In this document: piece after piece, positions 29,773 through 38,097 of the stretch
How the letters are laid out: each line of letters opens with the position of its first letter
How positions within the stretch are numbered: position 1 is the stretch's first letter
Assembly: GCF_001922305.1 (NCBI RefSeq)
Contig: NZ_CP018839.1
Location: 186,001 to 250,000 of the forward strand
Direction: 5' to 3'
DNA: 64,000 bases
Source: Thauera chlorobenzoica
GTDB lineage: Bacteria > Pseudomonadota > Gammaproteobacteria > Burkholderiales > Rhodocyclaceae
The notes under the pieces: generated by a model
Told to the model about the DNA's origin: nothing
Seen by the model: only the letters and a program-made list of their open reading frames with translations
Database searches by the model: none
Made by a program: the position numbers and the translations under genes

Positions 29773-29902
29773 CGAACACCACCAGCACGAACTCGACTTC
29801 GCCTGGAACAGTAAAGAGCCACATGAACATCGGCACCGCCACGAGGCACTGGCCTACAGGCACCCGCACTTTCCGGACATCCACCACCGGCATTTACATT
29901 GA
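29759..29902 (+). CDS. His-rich 47-aa peptide, probably the tail of a lost metal protein
   Basis: In the frame overlapping the hupE remnant, ATG 29759 opens a 47-codon ORF with 14 histidines: MPTHDEHHQHELDFAWNSKE at the start and AYRHPHFPDIHHRHLH at the end. The regular HxH and HH spacing is not random and resembles metal-binding tails of cobalt/nickel-linked proteins, but I cannot name the family. No ribosome-binding site is visible. Most likely the 3' end of a deleted gene fused by the deletion that truncated hupE. Confidence 0.45.
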   Translation: MPTHDEHHQHELDFAWNSKEPHEHRHRHEALAYRHPHFPDIHHRHLH

Positions 29903-29903
29903 T

Positions 29904-30010
29904 TGAACGAAGCACCAACTTCGCCTCCCGAATACCTCATGCGAGGCGGCGGCTTCACTCGGTTACTTGCCATTCGAACCACGAAGCGCCCAACGGCTGG
30001 TGTGGGTCGG
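29904..30010 (+). repeat. Diverged repeat copy B
   Basis: About 107 bp matching 8825-8931 in the same orientation, with about 86 percent identity by eye. It includes GAACGAAGCACCAA, TCATGCGAGG and TTCACTCGGTTACTTGCC. It begins directly after the stop of the His-rich peptide. It is not part of a recognised insertion sequence. Confidence 0.7.
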
Positions 30011-30446
30011 AAGCGGAAATTCTGGGTTCCAGCAACCGGGATTTCGATAGCATATATTCGAGTGGGATTGACCGAGCTCAGGGGTTACAAGCCTCTTCAA
30101 TCGTCACATCGGCATTCGGCGGCAAAGTCCATATTCATCCCGCCGCTACCCGATTCGCCCTCCATGTTGAACACCACACGCGTGCCCCGATGCCCTGCAG
30201 TTCGCCCGTGGTGTTTTGAGCGTTGACATCGTTCTCACGCGCGGTGATGGAGCACGCACTTTTCACACAAACCTTGTCCCCAGCCGATGGGGACAGGGAT
30301 GTGAGTGGAGCTGTGGATAAGTCTTTTCGGGACCTATGGCGTCTGGCGGTGTGGCATTTGCCTACAAATGAGGCAGTGCCTCGTGTCGGCACGCTGATCG
30401 ACCTCGACAGTAGAATCGGTGCCCGAACAAGCAATCGCCCCCGACG
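30011..30446. other. Gene-free stretch with a perfect hairpin and a DnaA-box sequence
   Basis: No gene is convincing here. At 30275-30295 there is a perfect 8-bp inverted repeat TGTCCCCA-gccga-TGGGGACA. At 30312-30320 is TGTGGATAA, the exact reverse complement of the DnaA box TTATCCACA. No T-run follows the hairpin, so it is not an intrinsic terminator. The rest looks like eroded sequence between the chr scar and the UPF0149 gene. Confidence 0.5.
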
Positions 30447-31169
30447 ATGACAGAAACCGAACTCGAAGAACTGGATGCCTTGCTGTCGTCTGTCGAGGGG
30501 GTGAGCGCCTCGCTCCCGGTCGACGGCCTGCATGGCTTTCTGACGGCGCTGGTCATGAGCGGGGGGAAGCCGCGGGTCGAACCGATCTTGCCGTGGATTC
30601 TCAAGCCGATGCCGGGCTTGCCACTGGATCTGGAAGCTGTCCCTCAGGCCCGGCGCGTGGGCGAGTTGGTCGGCAAGATGATGACCCGCATCGACATCGA
30701 ACTCGACGACCCCGAGTATCTCTTCGCGCCGATGGTGCGGGTGTACCCACATCGGGATGAGGAGCGCTCGGACGGCAGCGTCTGGTGTGCGGGGTTTCTG
30801 CGCGGGATCGCGCACGCGTGGGACCGCTGGGGGCCTTTGTGCGATGCGCCCGACATACAGACCCTGCTGTGGCCGGTCCATCAACTCGCCGCCGCGGCCC
30901 GGGAGCCCGCGCTCGAGGTCGATCAGAGGTTTCGCCATGCCGTGCCGAACAGGCCGCTGAGCCCGACACAGTGTGAGGCCCTCACCGATGCGCTGCCTCA
31001 AACTTTGGAGGCCATTGCCGACCGGATCACCGAGCATGAGGTCAGGAGCGCGATGGCGGCGATGGCGCGCGGGGAGGAGACTCCGGCGTGGCAGGAGGAC
31101 GCGCCCTGTCCGTGTGGGAGCGGACGAGGCTTTTCGGTGTGCTGCGGCGGGAGCCGGGTGCTGCACTGA
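30447..31169 (+). CDS. UPF0149 (YecA/YgfB) family protein with SEC-C zinc motif
   Basis: A 240-residue cytoplasmic protein. The helical UPF0149 domain covers about residues 5-180 with VDGLHGFLTALVMSGG and WCAGFLRGIAHAWDRW. The C-terminus has a SEC-C zinc-binding motif, PCPCGSGRGFSVCCGG. Family members are soluble proteins of unclear role, possibly secretion or chaperone linked. The gene is isolated, with no operon partner. Confidence 0.85.
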   Translation: MTETELEELDALLSSVEGVSASLPVDGLHGFLTALVMSGGKPRVEPILPWILKPMPGLPLDLEAVPQARRVGELVGKMMTRIDIELDDPEYLFAPMVRVYPHRDEERSDGSVWCAGFLRGIAHAWDRWGPLCDAPDIQTLLWPVHQLAAAAREPALEVDQRFRHAVPNRPLSPTQCEALTDALPQTLEAIADRITEHEVRSAMAAMARGEETPAWQEDAPCPCGSGRGFSVCCGGSRVLH

Positions 31170-31346
31170 AGCGGCCTGGATGCCCGCTGGGAGTAAGCCC
31201 GATCCCGCATCACCTGACGACATCGTGGCCACCGGGGTTCGACACTTCACTCCGATTTTCGCCCCTTTTCGGAAAGTGCCTCCAGCACCGGCGCGGGTTT
31301 GAAGGCGACGATCGCAAAAGTGTCGTGGTGGCACGTTTGTAACAGT

Positions 31347-33109
31347 CACTCTCAAACTTGACGGCGCTTTGTAGGTCGATAAAGTGGCGGCATGCACGTC
31401 AAGCTCACCACCTCCGGAGGCCGCCGCTACGTCCAACTCGTCGAGTCCTATCGCGACGAAGCGGGACGAGTGAAGAAGCGCACCGTCGCCACGCTCGGCC
31501 GCGCCGAGCAGGTCGATGGTTCGCTCGACGCAGTGATCAACGGCCTGTTGAAGATCACCGGCCGCGAGCCGATGGGCGCCAAGCCGTCGGCGCCGACGGT
31601 GTCGTTCGAGTCGGCGCGCGCGCTCGGTAACGTGTGGGCGCTGACCGAGCTGTGGAAGTCGCTCGGGTTCTCGGATCTGCGCCGGGTGTTTCGCCGCACG
31701 CGTCGCACCACCGACGTGGAAGCGCTGATCCGCCTGATGGTGCTCAACCGCCTGTGCGACCCCGAATCCAAGCTCGGCGTGCTGCGCTGGGTGCAGACCG
31801 TGGCGCTGCCCGACTTCGGGCCGAAGGCGGTCACCCACCAGCAGTTGCTGCGCAGCCTCGATGCGCTGATGGATTATCAGGACGAGGTCGATGCGGTGGT
31901 CGCCGGGCTGCTGCGCCCGCTGATCGACCAGGATCTGTCGGTGGTCTTCTACGACCTCACCACGATCCGCAGCGAAGGGCTCAGCCAGCAGGCCGGCGAC
32001 GTGCGCCAGTACGGCATGGCCAAGGAGGGGCTGATCGCCCGCCAGTTCATGCTCGGCGTGGTGCAGACCGCCGAGGGGCTGCCGATCTACCACGAAGTGT
32101 TCGACGGCAACACGGCCGAGACGCGCACCCTGCTGCCCACGCTCACCAAGGTGCTCGAGCGCTTCCCCTCGGTGCAGCGCCTGGTGCTGGTCGCTGACCG
32201 GGGGCTGCTTAGCCTGGACAACCTCGAGGCGCTGAAGGCCGTGCGCCTGGCCAGCGGCAAACCGCTCGAATTCATCGTCGCGGTGCCGGGCCGGCGCTAC
32301 ACCGAGTTCATCGAGCTGCTCGAGCCCTTCCACGAACAGCAGTGTGTCACCGCCACGCAGGAAGTGATCGCGGAGCAGGCCTGGAACGCGCTGCGGCTGG
32401 TGGTCGCGCACGACCCGGTGGCTGCGGCCACCAAGACCGAGCAGCGCAACGAGCGTATCGACGCGCTGACCCGCCAGGCGGACCAATGGACGGGCAAGCT
32501 CACGGAGCAGGATGAAGGTGTGAAGCACCGAGGGCGCAAGCTCTCGGACAGCGGCGCCAAGGCGCGCTTCTACCATGCGGTCAGCGAAGCGCACCTGTCG
32601 CGCATCCTCAAGGTGGATCTGGCCGAGGAGCTCTTCAGCTACCACATCGACGAGAAGGCGAAGCGCCTTGCCGAAATGATGGACGGCAAGCTGCTGCTGG
32701 TCACCAACGCCGAGGGCCTGTCCGCACAGAACGTGATTCAGCGCTACAAGTCGCTCGCCGACATCGAGCGCGGCTTCAAGGTGCTCAAGTCCGAGATCGA
32801 GATCGGCCCGGTGTATCACCGCCTGCCCGAGCGGATTCGCGCGCACGCGTCGATCTGCTTCATGGCGCTGATCCTGCACCGGGTGATGCGCAGCCGACTC
32901 AAGGCCGCCGACGCGGGTTACACGCCCGAGCGGGCGCTCGAGCAACTGCAGCGCATCCAGCATCACCGCGTGCGCCTGAACGGCGGCGAGCCGGTCGCGG
33001 GGGTGTCGACCATCAGCACGGAGCAGAACGAGGTGCTTCATGCCTTAGGAATCGCAAAACCAGCGACGCCGGAGCAGTTGGCGCTGTTGTAGTGGCATTT
33101 TTGAAAGTG
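31347..33109 (+). mobile_element. IS1634-family insertion sequence
   Basis: One transposase gene fills the element. The likely ends are imperfect inverted repeats: left CACTCTCAAACTTGACG (31347) and right, read inwards on the other strand, CACTTTCAAAAATGCCA (ending at 33109), about 12 of 17 matching. No target-site duplication is visible in the flanks (left GTAACAGT, right CGCTCTAG), so the exact ends are uncertain. Confidence 0.7.
31392..33092 (+). CDS. IS1634-family DDE transposase
   Basis: A 566-residue transposase, full length. Start MHVKLTTSGGRRYVQLVESY is typical of the family. The RNase-H-like DDE core includes DLSVVFYDLTTI, LVLVADRGLLSL and, near the C-terminus, IERGFKVLKSEIEIGPVYH. 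No frameshift or internal stop, so it is probably active. A single gene without accessory ORFs. Confidence 0.93.
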   Translation: MHVKLTTSGGRRYVQLVESYRDEAGRVKKRTVATLGRAEQVDGSLDAVINGLLKITGREPMGAKPSAPTVSFESARALGNVWALTELWKSLGFSDLRRVFRRTRRTTDVEALIRLMVLNRLCDPESKLGVLRWVQTVALPDFGPKAVTHQQLLRSLDALMDYQDEVDAVVAGLLRPLIDQDLSVVFYDLTTIRSEGLSQQAGDVRQYGMAKEGLIARQFMLGVVQTAEGLPIYHEVFDGNTAETRTLLPTLTKVLERFPSVQRLVLVADRGLLSLDNLEALKAVRLASGKPLEFIVAVPGRRYTEFIELLEPFHEQQCVTATQEVIAEQAWNALRLVVAHDPVAAATKTEQRNERIDALTRQADQWTGKLTEQDEGVKHRGRKLSDSGAKARFYHAVSEAHLSRILKVDLAEELFSYHIDEKAKRLAEMMDGKLLLVTNAEGLSAQNVIQRYKSLADIERGFKVLKSEIEIGPVYHRLPERIRAHASICFMALILHRVMRSRLKAADAGYTPERALEQLQRIQHHRVRLNGGEPVAGVSTISTEQNEVLHALGIAKPATPEQLALL

Positions 33110-33234
33110 CGCTCTAGCAAAAACAATCACTTGCGAGCGTAACTGTCGAACTCGAGTGGCCATGTGTTTGCAGAATCATGCTCCCGCGTCACAATACCCC
33201 CGGGTCCAGGGCCTTCATTGCTCCCCTCTTACTC

Positions 33235-33277
33235 ATGAGCGAAACCGGTTCGGCTTGAACCGGACGTGCTCGCTCAT
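33235..33277 (+). promoter_or_regulatory. Nested inverted repeat in the leader of the CxxC protein gene
   Basis: Outer arms ATGAGCGA/TCGCTCAT (33235-33242 and 33270-33277) enclose inner arms CCGGTTC/GAACCGG (33245-33251 and 33257-33263). The structure ends about 28 bases before the start at 33306 and 16 bases before its ribosome-binding site. It may be a regulatory hairpin or a dyad operator; no T-run follows. Confidence 0.6.
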
Positions 33278-33305
33278 CCCTATTTCACGTAAGAGGAGTC
33301 GGACC

Positions 33306-33641
33306 ATGTACAAGATCAAAGCCATGCCAGAGCGGGTGTGCATCTGCGACCGCTGCGGGCGCGTGATGCGCACGCAAGACCACGACGAGAACCAGGAACG
33401 GATTTCCATCGACTTCACGGCCGGCTACGGCAGTGTTTTCGGTGACGGCAATCGGGTCCAGGCCGATCTGTGCCAATACTGCGTCAGGAAAGTACTCGGG
33501 CGCTGGCTGCGCGTGACCGAACCCACTCCGCAGACACCCCATCGGGCCTTTCAGCCGCATCAGCACCCGGACTGGCACCGCCGCCGCTTGAGCAGGCCCG
33601 GCGTACGTAGCCTCTTGTCGGGGCTTGAAAACGACGGCTGA
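33306..33641 (+). CDS. Small protein with two CxxC zinc-knuckle motifs, unknown function
   Basis: A 111-residue protein with CDRCGRVM near residue 15 and CQYCVRKVLGRWLRV near residue 58, the pair expected for a zinc ribbon, separated by ISIDFTAGYGSVFGDGNRVQ. ATG 33306 follows AAGAGGAG. This pattern is widespread in proteobacterial accessory regions but has no assigned function that I know. The C-terminal 40 residues are Arg/Pro/His-rich. The 263 bases downstream are featureless. Confidence 0.7.
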   Translation: MYKIKAMPERVCICDRCGRVMRTQDHDENQERISIDFTAGYGSVFGDGNRVQADLCQYCVRKVLGRWLRVTEPTPQTPHRAFQPHQHPDWHRRRLSRPGVRSLLSGLENDG

Positions 33642-33904
33642 GAAAGCGCGTTCCAACTTCGCGACCACACCGACCTCTGCCCTGCCGACGATGTGCATGA
33701 GGGGGTGTGGTGTTCGATTGTTCGAAGCCCCCCGGCACACACATCCCCGGCCATGATCAGGGGGAGAGACCGTGTGCGCCACGCTCACGCTGGACGACGC
33801 GTTGCTGACCACGTTTCTGCTCCTCGGTCCCCGCCCGTGCCGACCCGTTGGTATGGACCGGTCAATCTGTGAGAATGCGACGTCTCTCCCACTTTGCAGT
33901 CACC

Positions 33905-34426
33905 ATGGTCACATCCGAGCGAATCCCCAAAGTGATGGCCGAGAAGTTCGCCGCCATCACCGCACAGACTGACGCGTTCTGCGCACAGCACCTCAACGAG
34001 GAATATCGTCAGATGATCCACCGCGTCGTCGGTGCGCTCGCCCGCAAGCGTCCTTCGCCGCTGTCGAGCGGCAAGGAGAGCGTCTGGGCGGCGGCAGCCG
34101 TGCATGCGGTCGGCCGGGTGAATTTTCTCGACGATGCCTCTCAGACGCCGCACTGCAAGCCGGAGGCCATCTATGCGTTCTTCGGGATCGCCGAGAGCAC
34201 CGGGCAGAACAAGTCGAAGGCGATCCGGGATGCGCTGAAGATGGGGCCGTTTTCACACGAATGGACCCTGCCCAGCCGCCTCGCAGACAACCCGATGGTG
34301 TGGATACTGCAGGTCAATGGCCTGATGATGGACATTCGCACCGCGCCGGTCGAACTGCAGCGCCTTGCCTACGAGAAAGGCCTGATTCCCTTCATTCCTG
34401 CGGAACAGGGAGAGACGCCCGATTGA
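33905..34426 (+). CDS. DUF6398-type protein
   Basis: A 173-residue soluble protein. VMAEKFAAITAQTDAFCAQH, RVVGALARKRPSPLSSGK and AAVHAVGRVNFLDDASQTPH match the DUF6398 pattern, followed by SKAIRDALKMGPFSHEWTLP. Start taken at ATG 33905. Function unknown; members occur in mobile regions and sometimes beside SEC-C proteins, one of which is at 30447-31169 in this window. Confidence 0.72.
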   Translation: MVTSERIPKVMAEKFAAITAQTDAFCAQHLNEEYRQMIHRVVGALARKRPSPLSSGKESVWAAAAVHAVGRVNFLDDASQTPHCKPEAIYAFFGIAESTGQNKSKAIRDALKMGPFSHEWTLPSRLADNPMVWILQVNGLMMDIRTAPVELQRLAYEKGLIPFIPAEQGETPD

Positions 34427-34486
34427 GTCAAGTCTCGGCCGACGCCGTGGCGAAAGCGCGCCCCCGTTTGCATCATCGCAAGGCCT

Positions 34487-34810
34487 TCAGATCAATGCTT
34501 CAAGGCCTTTGCGCTCAAGCAGGTTGAGCAGTTTTTGTGATGGACCACTGGGGTGCTTGCCGCCCAACTCCCACTGGCGCACCGCTGACGGACTCGTGTT
34601 GAGCAGCGACGCCAGGACGGTCTGGCTGATCTGATAGCGGTCGCGAAGGGACCGAATCTTCTGGGCGTCATAGTCGGGAATCGGGTCCAGACACAACGCG
34701 TCGTATTTGCGCATCTTGCGTTGGTCGATAAAGCCCAACCGGCTCAGATCCGCCGCCGTCTCGTGCACAGCCTCCAGGATTCGGCTCTTAGCCTTCGTCT
34801 TTGTCGTCAT
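34487..34810 (-). CDS. HTH antitoxin-type regulator (HigA/NadS-like)
   Basis: A 107-residue protein with a C-terminal XRE helix-turn-helix (IRSLRDRYQISQTVLASLLN, then SPSAVRQWELGGKHPSG), typical of antitoxins whose toxin gene precedes them. Its start lies inside the 3' end of the truncated toxin ORF, so translation is coupled. It is complete, while its toxin is not, so it may now act only as a repressor or as an anti-toxin against related modules. Confidence 0.8.
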   Translation of the reverse strand: MTTKTKAKSRILEAVHETAADLSRLGFIDQRKMRKYDALCLDPIPDYDAQKIRSLRDRYQISQTVLASLLNTSPSAVRQWELGGKHPSGPSQKLLNLLERKGLEALI

Positions 34811-34943
34811 CGCAACCACCGCCGAGATCCGCGTCGATCAGCCCCTGAGCCATCTCGCGTACTGCGCCACACAGGGCCTCGTCAGTCAGTTCTGTCTTTC
34901 GCATCCAGCGGCTGAAGTGGCGAGTTTTGAAGACGCGATTCAT
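34788..34943 (-). pseudogene. Truncated RelE/DUF1044-type toxin gene
   Basis: ATG 34943 encodes 51 residues. The first 43, including NRVFKTRHFSRWMRKTELTD and AVREMAQGLIDADLGGG, match the N-terminus of RelE-superfamily toxins that are normally about 110-130 residues. After GGG the family sequence stops and a short acidic tail CDDDKDEG follows. The C-terminal catalytic strands are missing, consistent with an internal deletion joining the toxin start to the antitoxin start. Confidence 0.8.
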
Positions 34944-34953
34944 CGCCGAACTA

Positions 34954-37900
34954 TCACACTTGGTGATGGGTATCAGAAGGCTCTCTGAGCGTCGTCTCAA
35001 GCGCGAGCGTGCCCAGCATGCAGGCGATCCCAGCCAGGTGACCCAGCCCGCTACCATTCGGCTCGGTGAGCTGGATACCCAGCCACTTGGCGTAGCTCGA
35101 CGCCTTGGCGAGTGAGGGTGGGCCGATGCGGCGGATGCGTACGGGAAGCTGAGCCTTGAGCGTGGAAGGAACCCAGGCCGGAGGACGGGCTTGGCCGTCC
35201 TGGGTGCGCAGCACGCACTGAAACTCCGACTCCTTGATCCCGAGTTCGCCCAGGAACTGGATATAGCTTGCGAGCGCATCGCCATGCTGGGGCCCGGTGA
35301 ACACGACATCATGCTTCTGGCGATTGAAGTGCTTCAGGTGAAGTTGCAGGCCAGCACGGCACAACGCCGGTGATTTGCGTGCGAGCACCGCCAGACGCGC
35401 TTCGAAACTGGCCAGAAACGCGAGCTCGGCTGGCAAGCGCGGCCGGGGCAGCTTGGGCACGTTCGTGTCCGTGAGCGCGAGCCCCAGCAAGGGGGCATAG
35501 ACCGGTGCTTGTGCGAGGATCGAGGCCACAGCGGCTGGCGCCATCTGCAACTGCTCGGCAATCTGGGCCTGTGAGAGGTCGGGCAACGCGGCCAGATGCA
35601 GGACGGCCCGGACCTTGTCGAGTGCAAGCCAGTGCGCGCTCAGGTGGGGTGGCGGTGCCTTGGGGCGCCCTCGGGGACGCTGGCAGGGGGCAGGCACCAT
35701 GGGCGCCGTCGGCTCGATGGGTTCCTCGACTAAGGGCGCCGGCAACTGGGGTAGTCGCGCCAGCGTGCGCGCGACCAGTGCCAGGGCAGACGACTCGAGG
35801 TAGCGCATCGCCGTGCTCAAGGGCAGACCCGATGCGGCGGCGAGCACAGTGTTGGGCAGCGCACGCAGTTCGCGATCGGTGAGGGCGGCCATCACGATCT
35901 CGGTGCCATGGATATAGTGTCCCATCGACACGGTGGGGCTCGAATGCCCGAGCAGCCGCGCGACGGCAAAGCCATACACTCGGCTCGGCGCGCTGACATG
36001 GCCGAGCAACAGCAGGCGCGCTCGACGCCCGTTCGCAAGCCAGCGCGCGGTGGCGGGGTGCGCTGCGAAGAATTCCGGGATTTCGGGCGCATCGGGTGCG
36101 CGAAGACGCAGCATCGTCCACGTCGCAAACGCGTGCCGCAAGTGGTGAATGAACAGCAGCCGGTCTCCGGTTGCGCGGCGCAGCGCCGCATAGACACGGT
36201 CCGAGATGCCCTCGTAGGACACACTGGTGCGGCCCGTCTTGACGCTCGCCAGGAGCAACGCGGAGCGTGTCACCCCCGATTCGACCGCGGCCGCATCTTC
36301 TGCTTGTCGCCTGCGAACCCAGGCTCTCAGCATCGTGCGCTCGCCCGGTGCAAGCAAGGCGTGAGCGGGGAGGATCCGTTTCGAGTTCTCGGTTTTGAGG
36401 CGATGGCCGGGATAGTCGCGGACCAGCACCGTGAGGCCGCGCCCGTGCAGGTGGACGTCCTCGATGCGTAGCCCGAAGATCTCCATCGCACGCAGGCCCA
36501 ATCGAAAGGCCATCATCAGGACGAGCTTGGCGATGCGCACGAGGTCGGGTGCAACCCCGCGGGCGAGTTCCTGATCTAGGCACGATTGCGCTGCCCAGTA
36601 CTCGTCGATGGTGACCAGGTTGGCGTCGACCGGCATCAAATGGGCATCATCACCGAGCACGAGGTCCAGCCGCTGGATGTGGGACAAGCCATGTTTGCGC
36701 ACGAGGTAAGCGTGAAACTCGCGCAGGCCCGTCTTGAGTGCGAGCCGGGCCGACTCGATGTCGCACTCGTTGCTGATCTCCGCGTAGAGGGCTTGCAGGT
36801 CCTCGAGCGGCATCCGTGTCGGATCGGCCGGCCCGAGGTGAGACAGCAAGCGGCGAAGAGATTCGGTCACCCGGTGACGAATCGTTGATAGGGCCAGCGG
36901 CTTTCCGGTCGCGCTGTTGCCGTCGACGAGGAACTGGATGAAACCGAGATAGCAACGGGCGAGTGGCTCGTGCGGGTGACGCGCCATCAGGGCAGTGATG
37001 GCCGCGAGGGCGGTCGAGTGCTGATCGGTTTCCAGAGCGGCCAGCGCAGGCTCGAGCCACGGATACATTATCGACAGATTCTCTAGCAGGTCCGCGTAGT
37101 CGGCGTCTGCGTCTTCGGGTGAGACGTAGGCGCTGGATCGCAGCCGCGCCGCGAGTGAGGACTGCGAAGCGCCAAAAATCCGCTGCCAGCTTCGGCGGTG
37201 AATCGCATGCGCTGGGAGCGCGCGTGTCATCACGCCGACGTCGAGCGAGGACGCATGAGCCCGCCACCAGGTGCTGGCGGATTCGATCAGGTCCTTGACC
37301 CCGGTCGGCTGTCGTTCGCGCGAGAGGCCTTGCGCGGTGAGGAAGCGCCGGATAGCGACCTGAGCCTTCAGAGCAGAGGGTGGCGCTGAAGCCGCCACGC
37401 CGGCCTGACGCTCGATGAGGCGGATGAGCAGAAGCGCGGTCAGTGCATCCGGAAACCAGCGCTGCAGATGCAGGTTCCCGAGTCCCTGGTGGGGGAGGTC
37501 GAACTCGAGGTAGCAGCGGGGGACGGTGCCGTGGAACCGGCCGCCTTGGCTGATGTGTTCGATCAGCCGGTTGAGCTTGACTGAATCGAGCAGCGCGCCG
37601 TGCAAGACCGCCGAAAGGAGGGTTGCGCCCCAGACTTGAAGGGGATCAATCGGGTTGCTACCGAGTGATTCGATCCCGCGATGAAGTGCTTCGCGCCATG
37701 CCGCGGTGCGCGCCGCGGCGGCCATGCTCGGTTCAGAAAACGGGCTGGGCGTGCTGGGCAGGGCCGCCGGTAGTCGTGTCTCGGCGACGATCACCCCCGC
37801 AGCTTGCAGATTCCGGATGACCAGATACAGGATGCGCAGCCAGTCGGCCGCCTCAGCGCTTTGCAGCTCTTGTGTGCGGATATGTTGAACAATTCGCGCC

Positions 37901-38094
37901 TCGAGCGTTCGCGCGCTTGCTAAGTCGGGCGCGGCGGTATCGTCTTGCGACTCGCGACCGCTCAACAGGCGTGCGTGCGGATTTTCAAGCTGCGCCAGGA
38001 ATCGCTTGAGCCCGGGCATCCGCTGGCGCGTGCGCGGTGACAGGCTCCGTTCCGTATCCGACCACGCCGTCTCCAGCGTTGCATCCCGGTTCAT
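34954..38094 (-). CDS. Very large tyrosine recombinase (trio component A)
   Basis: A 1046-residue protein. A tyrosine-recombinase catalytic domain spans about residues 490-735 with the full active set: Arg535 (RLGLRAMEIFGL), a Lys at 567, His650 and Arg653 (HHLRHAFATW), His717 (ARLLGHSSP) and nucleophile Tyr727 (MGHYIHG). About 40 extra residues separate HxxR from LLGH. The N-terminal 480 residues are helical and unassigned. After the catalytic domain come an AT-hook-like RPRGRPKAP (about 806-814) and a putative HTH LSQAQIAEQLQMAPAAVASI (about 840-859). It starts 3 bases after trio component B. Confidence 0.85.
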   Translation of the reverse strand: MNRDATLETAWSDTERSLSPRTRQRMPGLKRFLAQLENPHARLLSGRESQDDTAAPDLASARTLEARIVQHIRTQELQSAEAADWLRILYLVIRNLQAAGVIVAETRLPAALPSTPSPFSEPSMAAAARTAAWREALHRGIESLGSNPIDPLQVWGATLLSAVLHGALLDSVKLNRLIEHISQGGRFHGTVPRCYLEFDLPHQGLGNLHLQRWFPDALTALLLIRLIERQAGVAASAPPSALKAQVAIRRFLTAQGLSRERQPTGVKDLIESASTWWRAHASSLDVGVMTRALPAHAIHRRSWQRIFGASQSSLAARLRSSAYVSPEDADADYADLLENLSIMYPWLEPALAALETDQHSTALAAITALMARHPHEPLARCYLGFIQFLVDGNSATGKPLALSTIRHRVTESLRRLLSHLGPADPTRMPLEDLQALYAEISNECDIESARLALKTGLREFHAYLVRKHGLSHIQRLDLVLGDDAHLMPVDANLVTIDEYWAAQSCLDQELARGVAPDLVRIAKLVLMMAFRLGLRAMEIFGLRIEDVHLHGRGLTVLVRDYPGHRLKTENSKRILPAHALLAPGERTMLRAWVRRRQAEDAAAVESGVTRSALLLASVKTGRTSVSYEGISDRVYAALRRATGDRLLFIHHLRHAFATWTMLRLRAPDAPEIPEFFAAHPATARWLANGRRARLLLLGHVSAPSRVYGFAVARLLGHSSPTVSMGHYIHGTEIVMAALTDRELRALPNTVLAAASGLPLSTAMRYLESSALALVARTLARLPQLPAPLVEEPIEPTAPMVPAPCQRPRGRPKAPPPHLSAHWLALDKVRAVLHLAALPDLSQAQIAEQLQMAPAAVASILAQAPVYAPLLGLALTDTNVPKLPRPRLPAELAFLASFEARLAVLARKSPALCRAGLQLHLKHFNRQKHDVVFTGPQHGDALASYIQFLGELGIKESEFQCVLRTQDGQARPPAWVPSTLKAQLPVRIRRIGPPSLAKASSYAKWLGIQLTEPNGSGLGHLAGIACMLGTLALETTLREPSDTHHQV

Positions 38095-38097
38095 CGA

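Noticed and set aside
30275..30295. Intrinsic terminator
   Set aside because: The hairpin is perfect but neither strand has a T-run after it.
30135..33041. 968-codon minus-strand frame opposite the transposase and UPF0149 gene
   Set aside because: It runs across two unrelated plus-strand genes and the IS boundary, which a real gene would not do.
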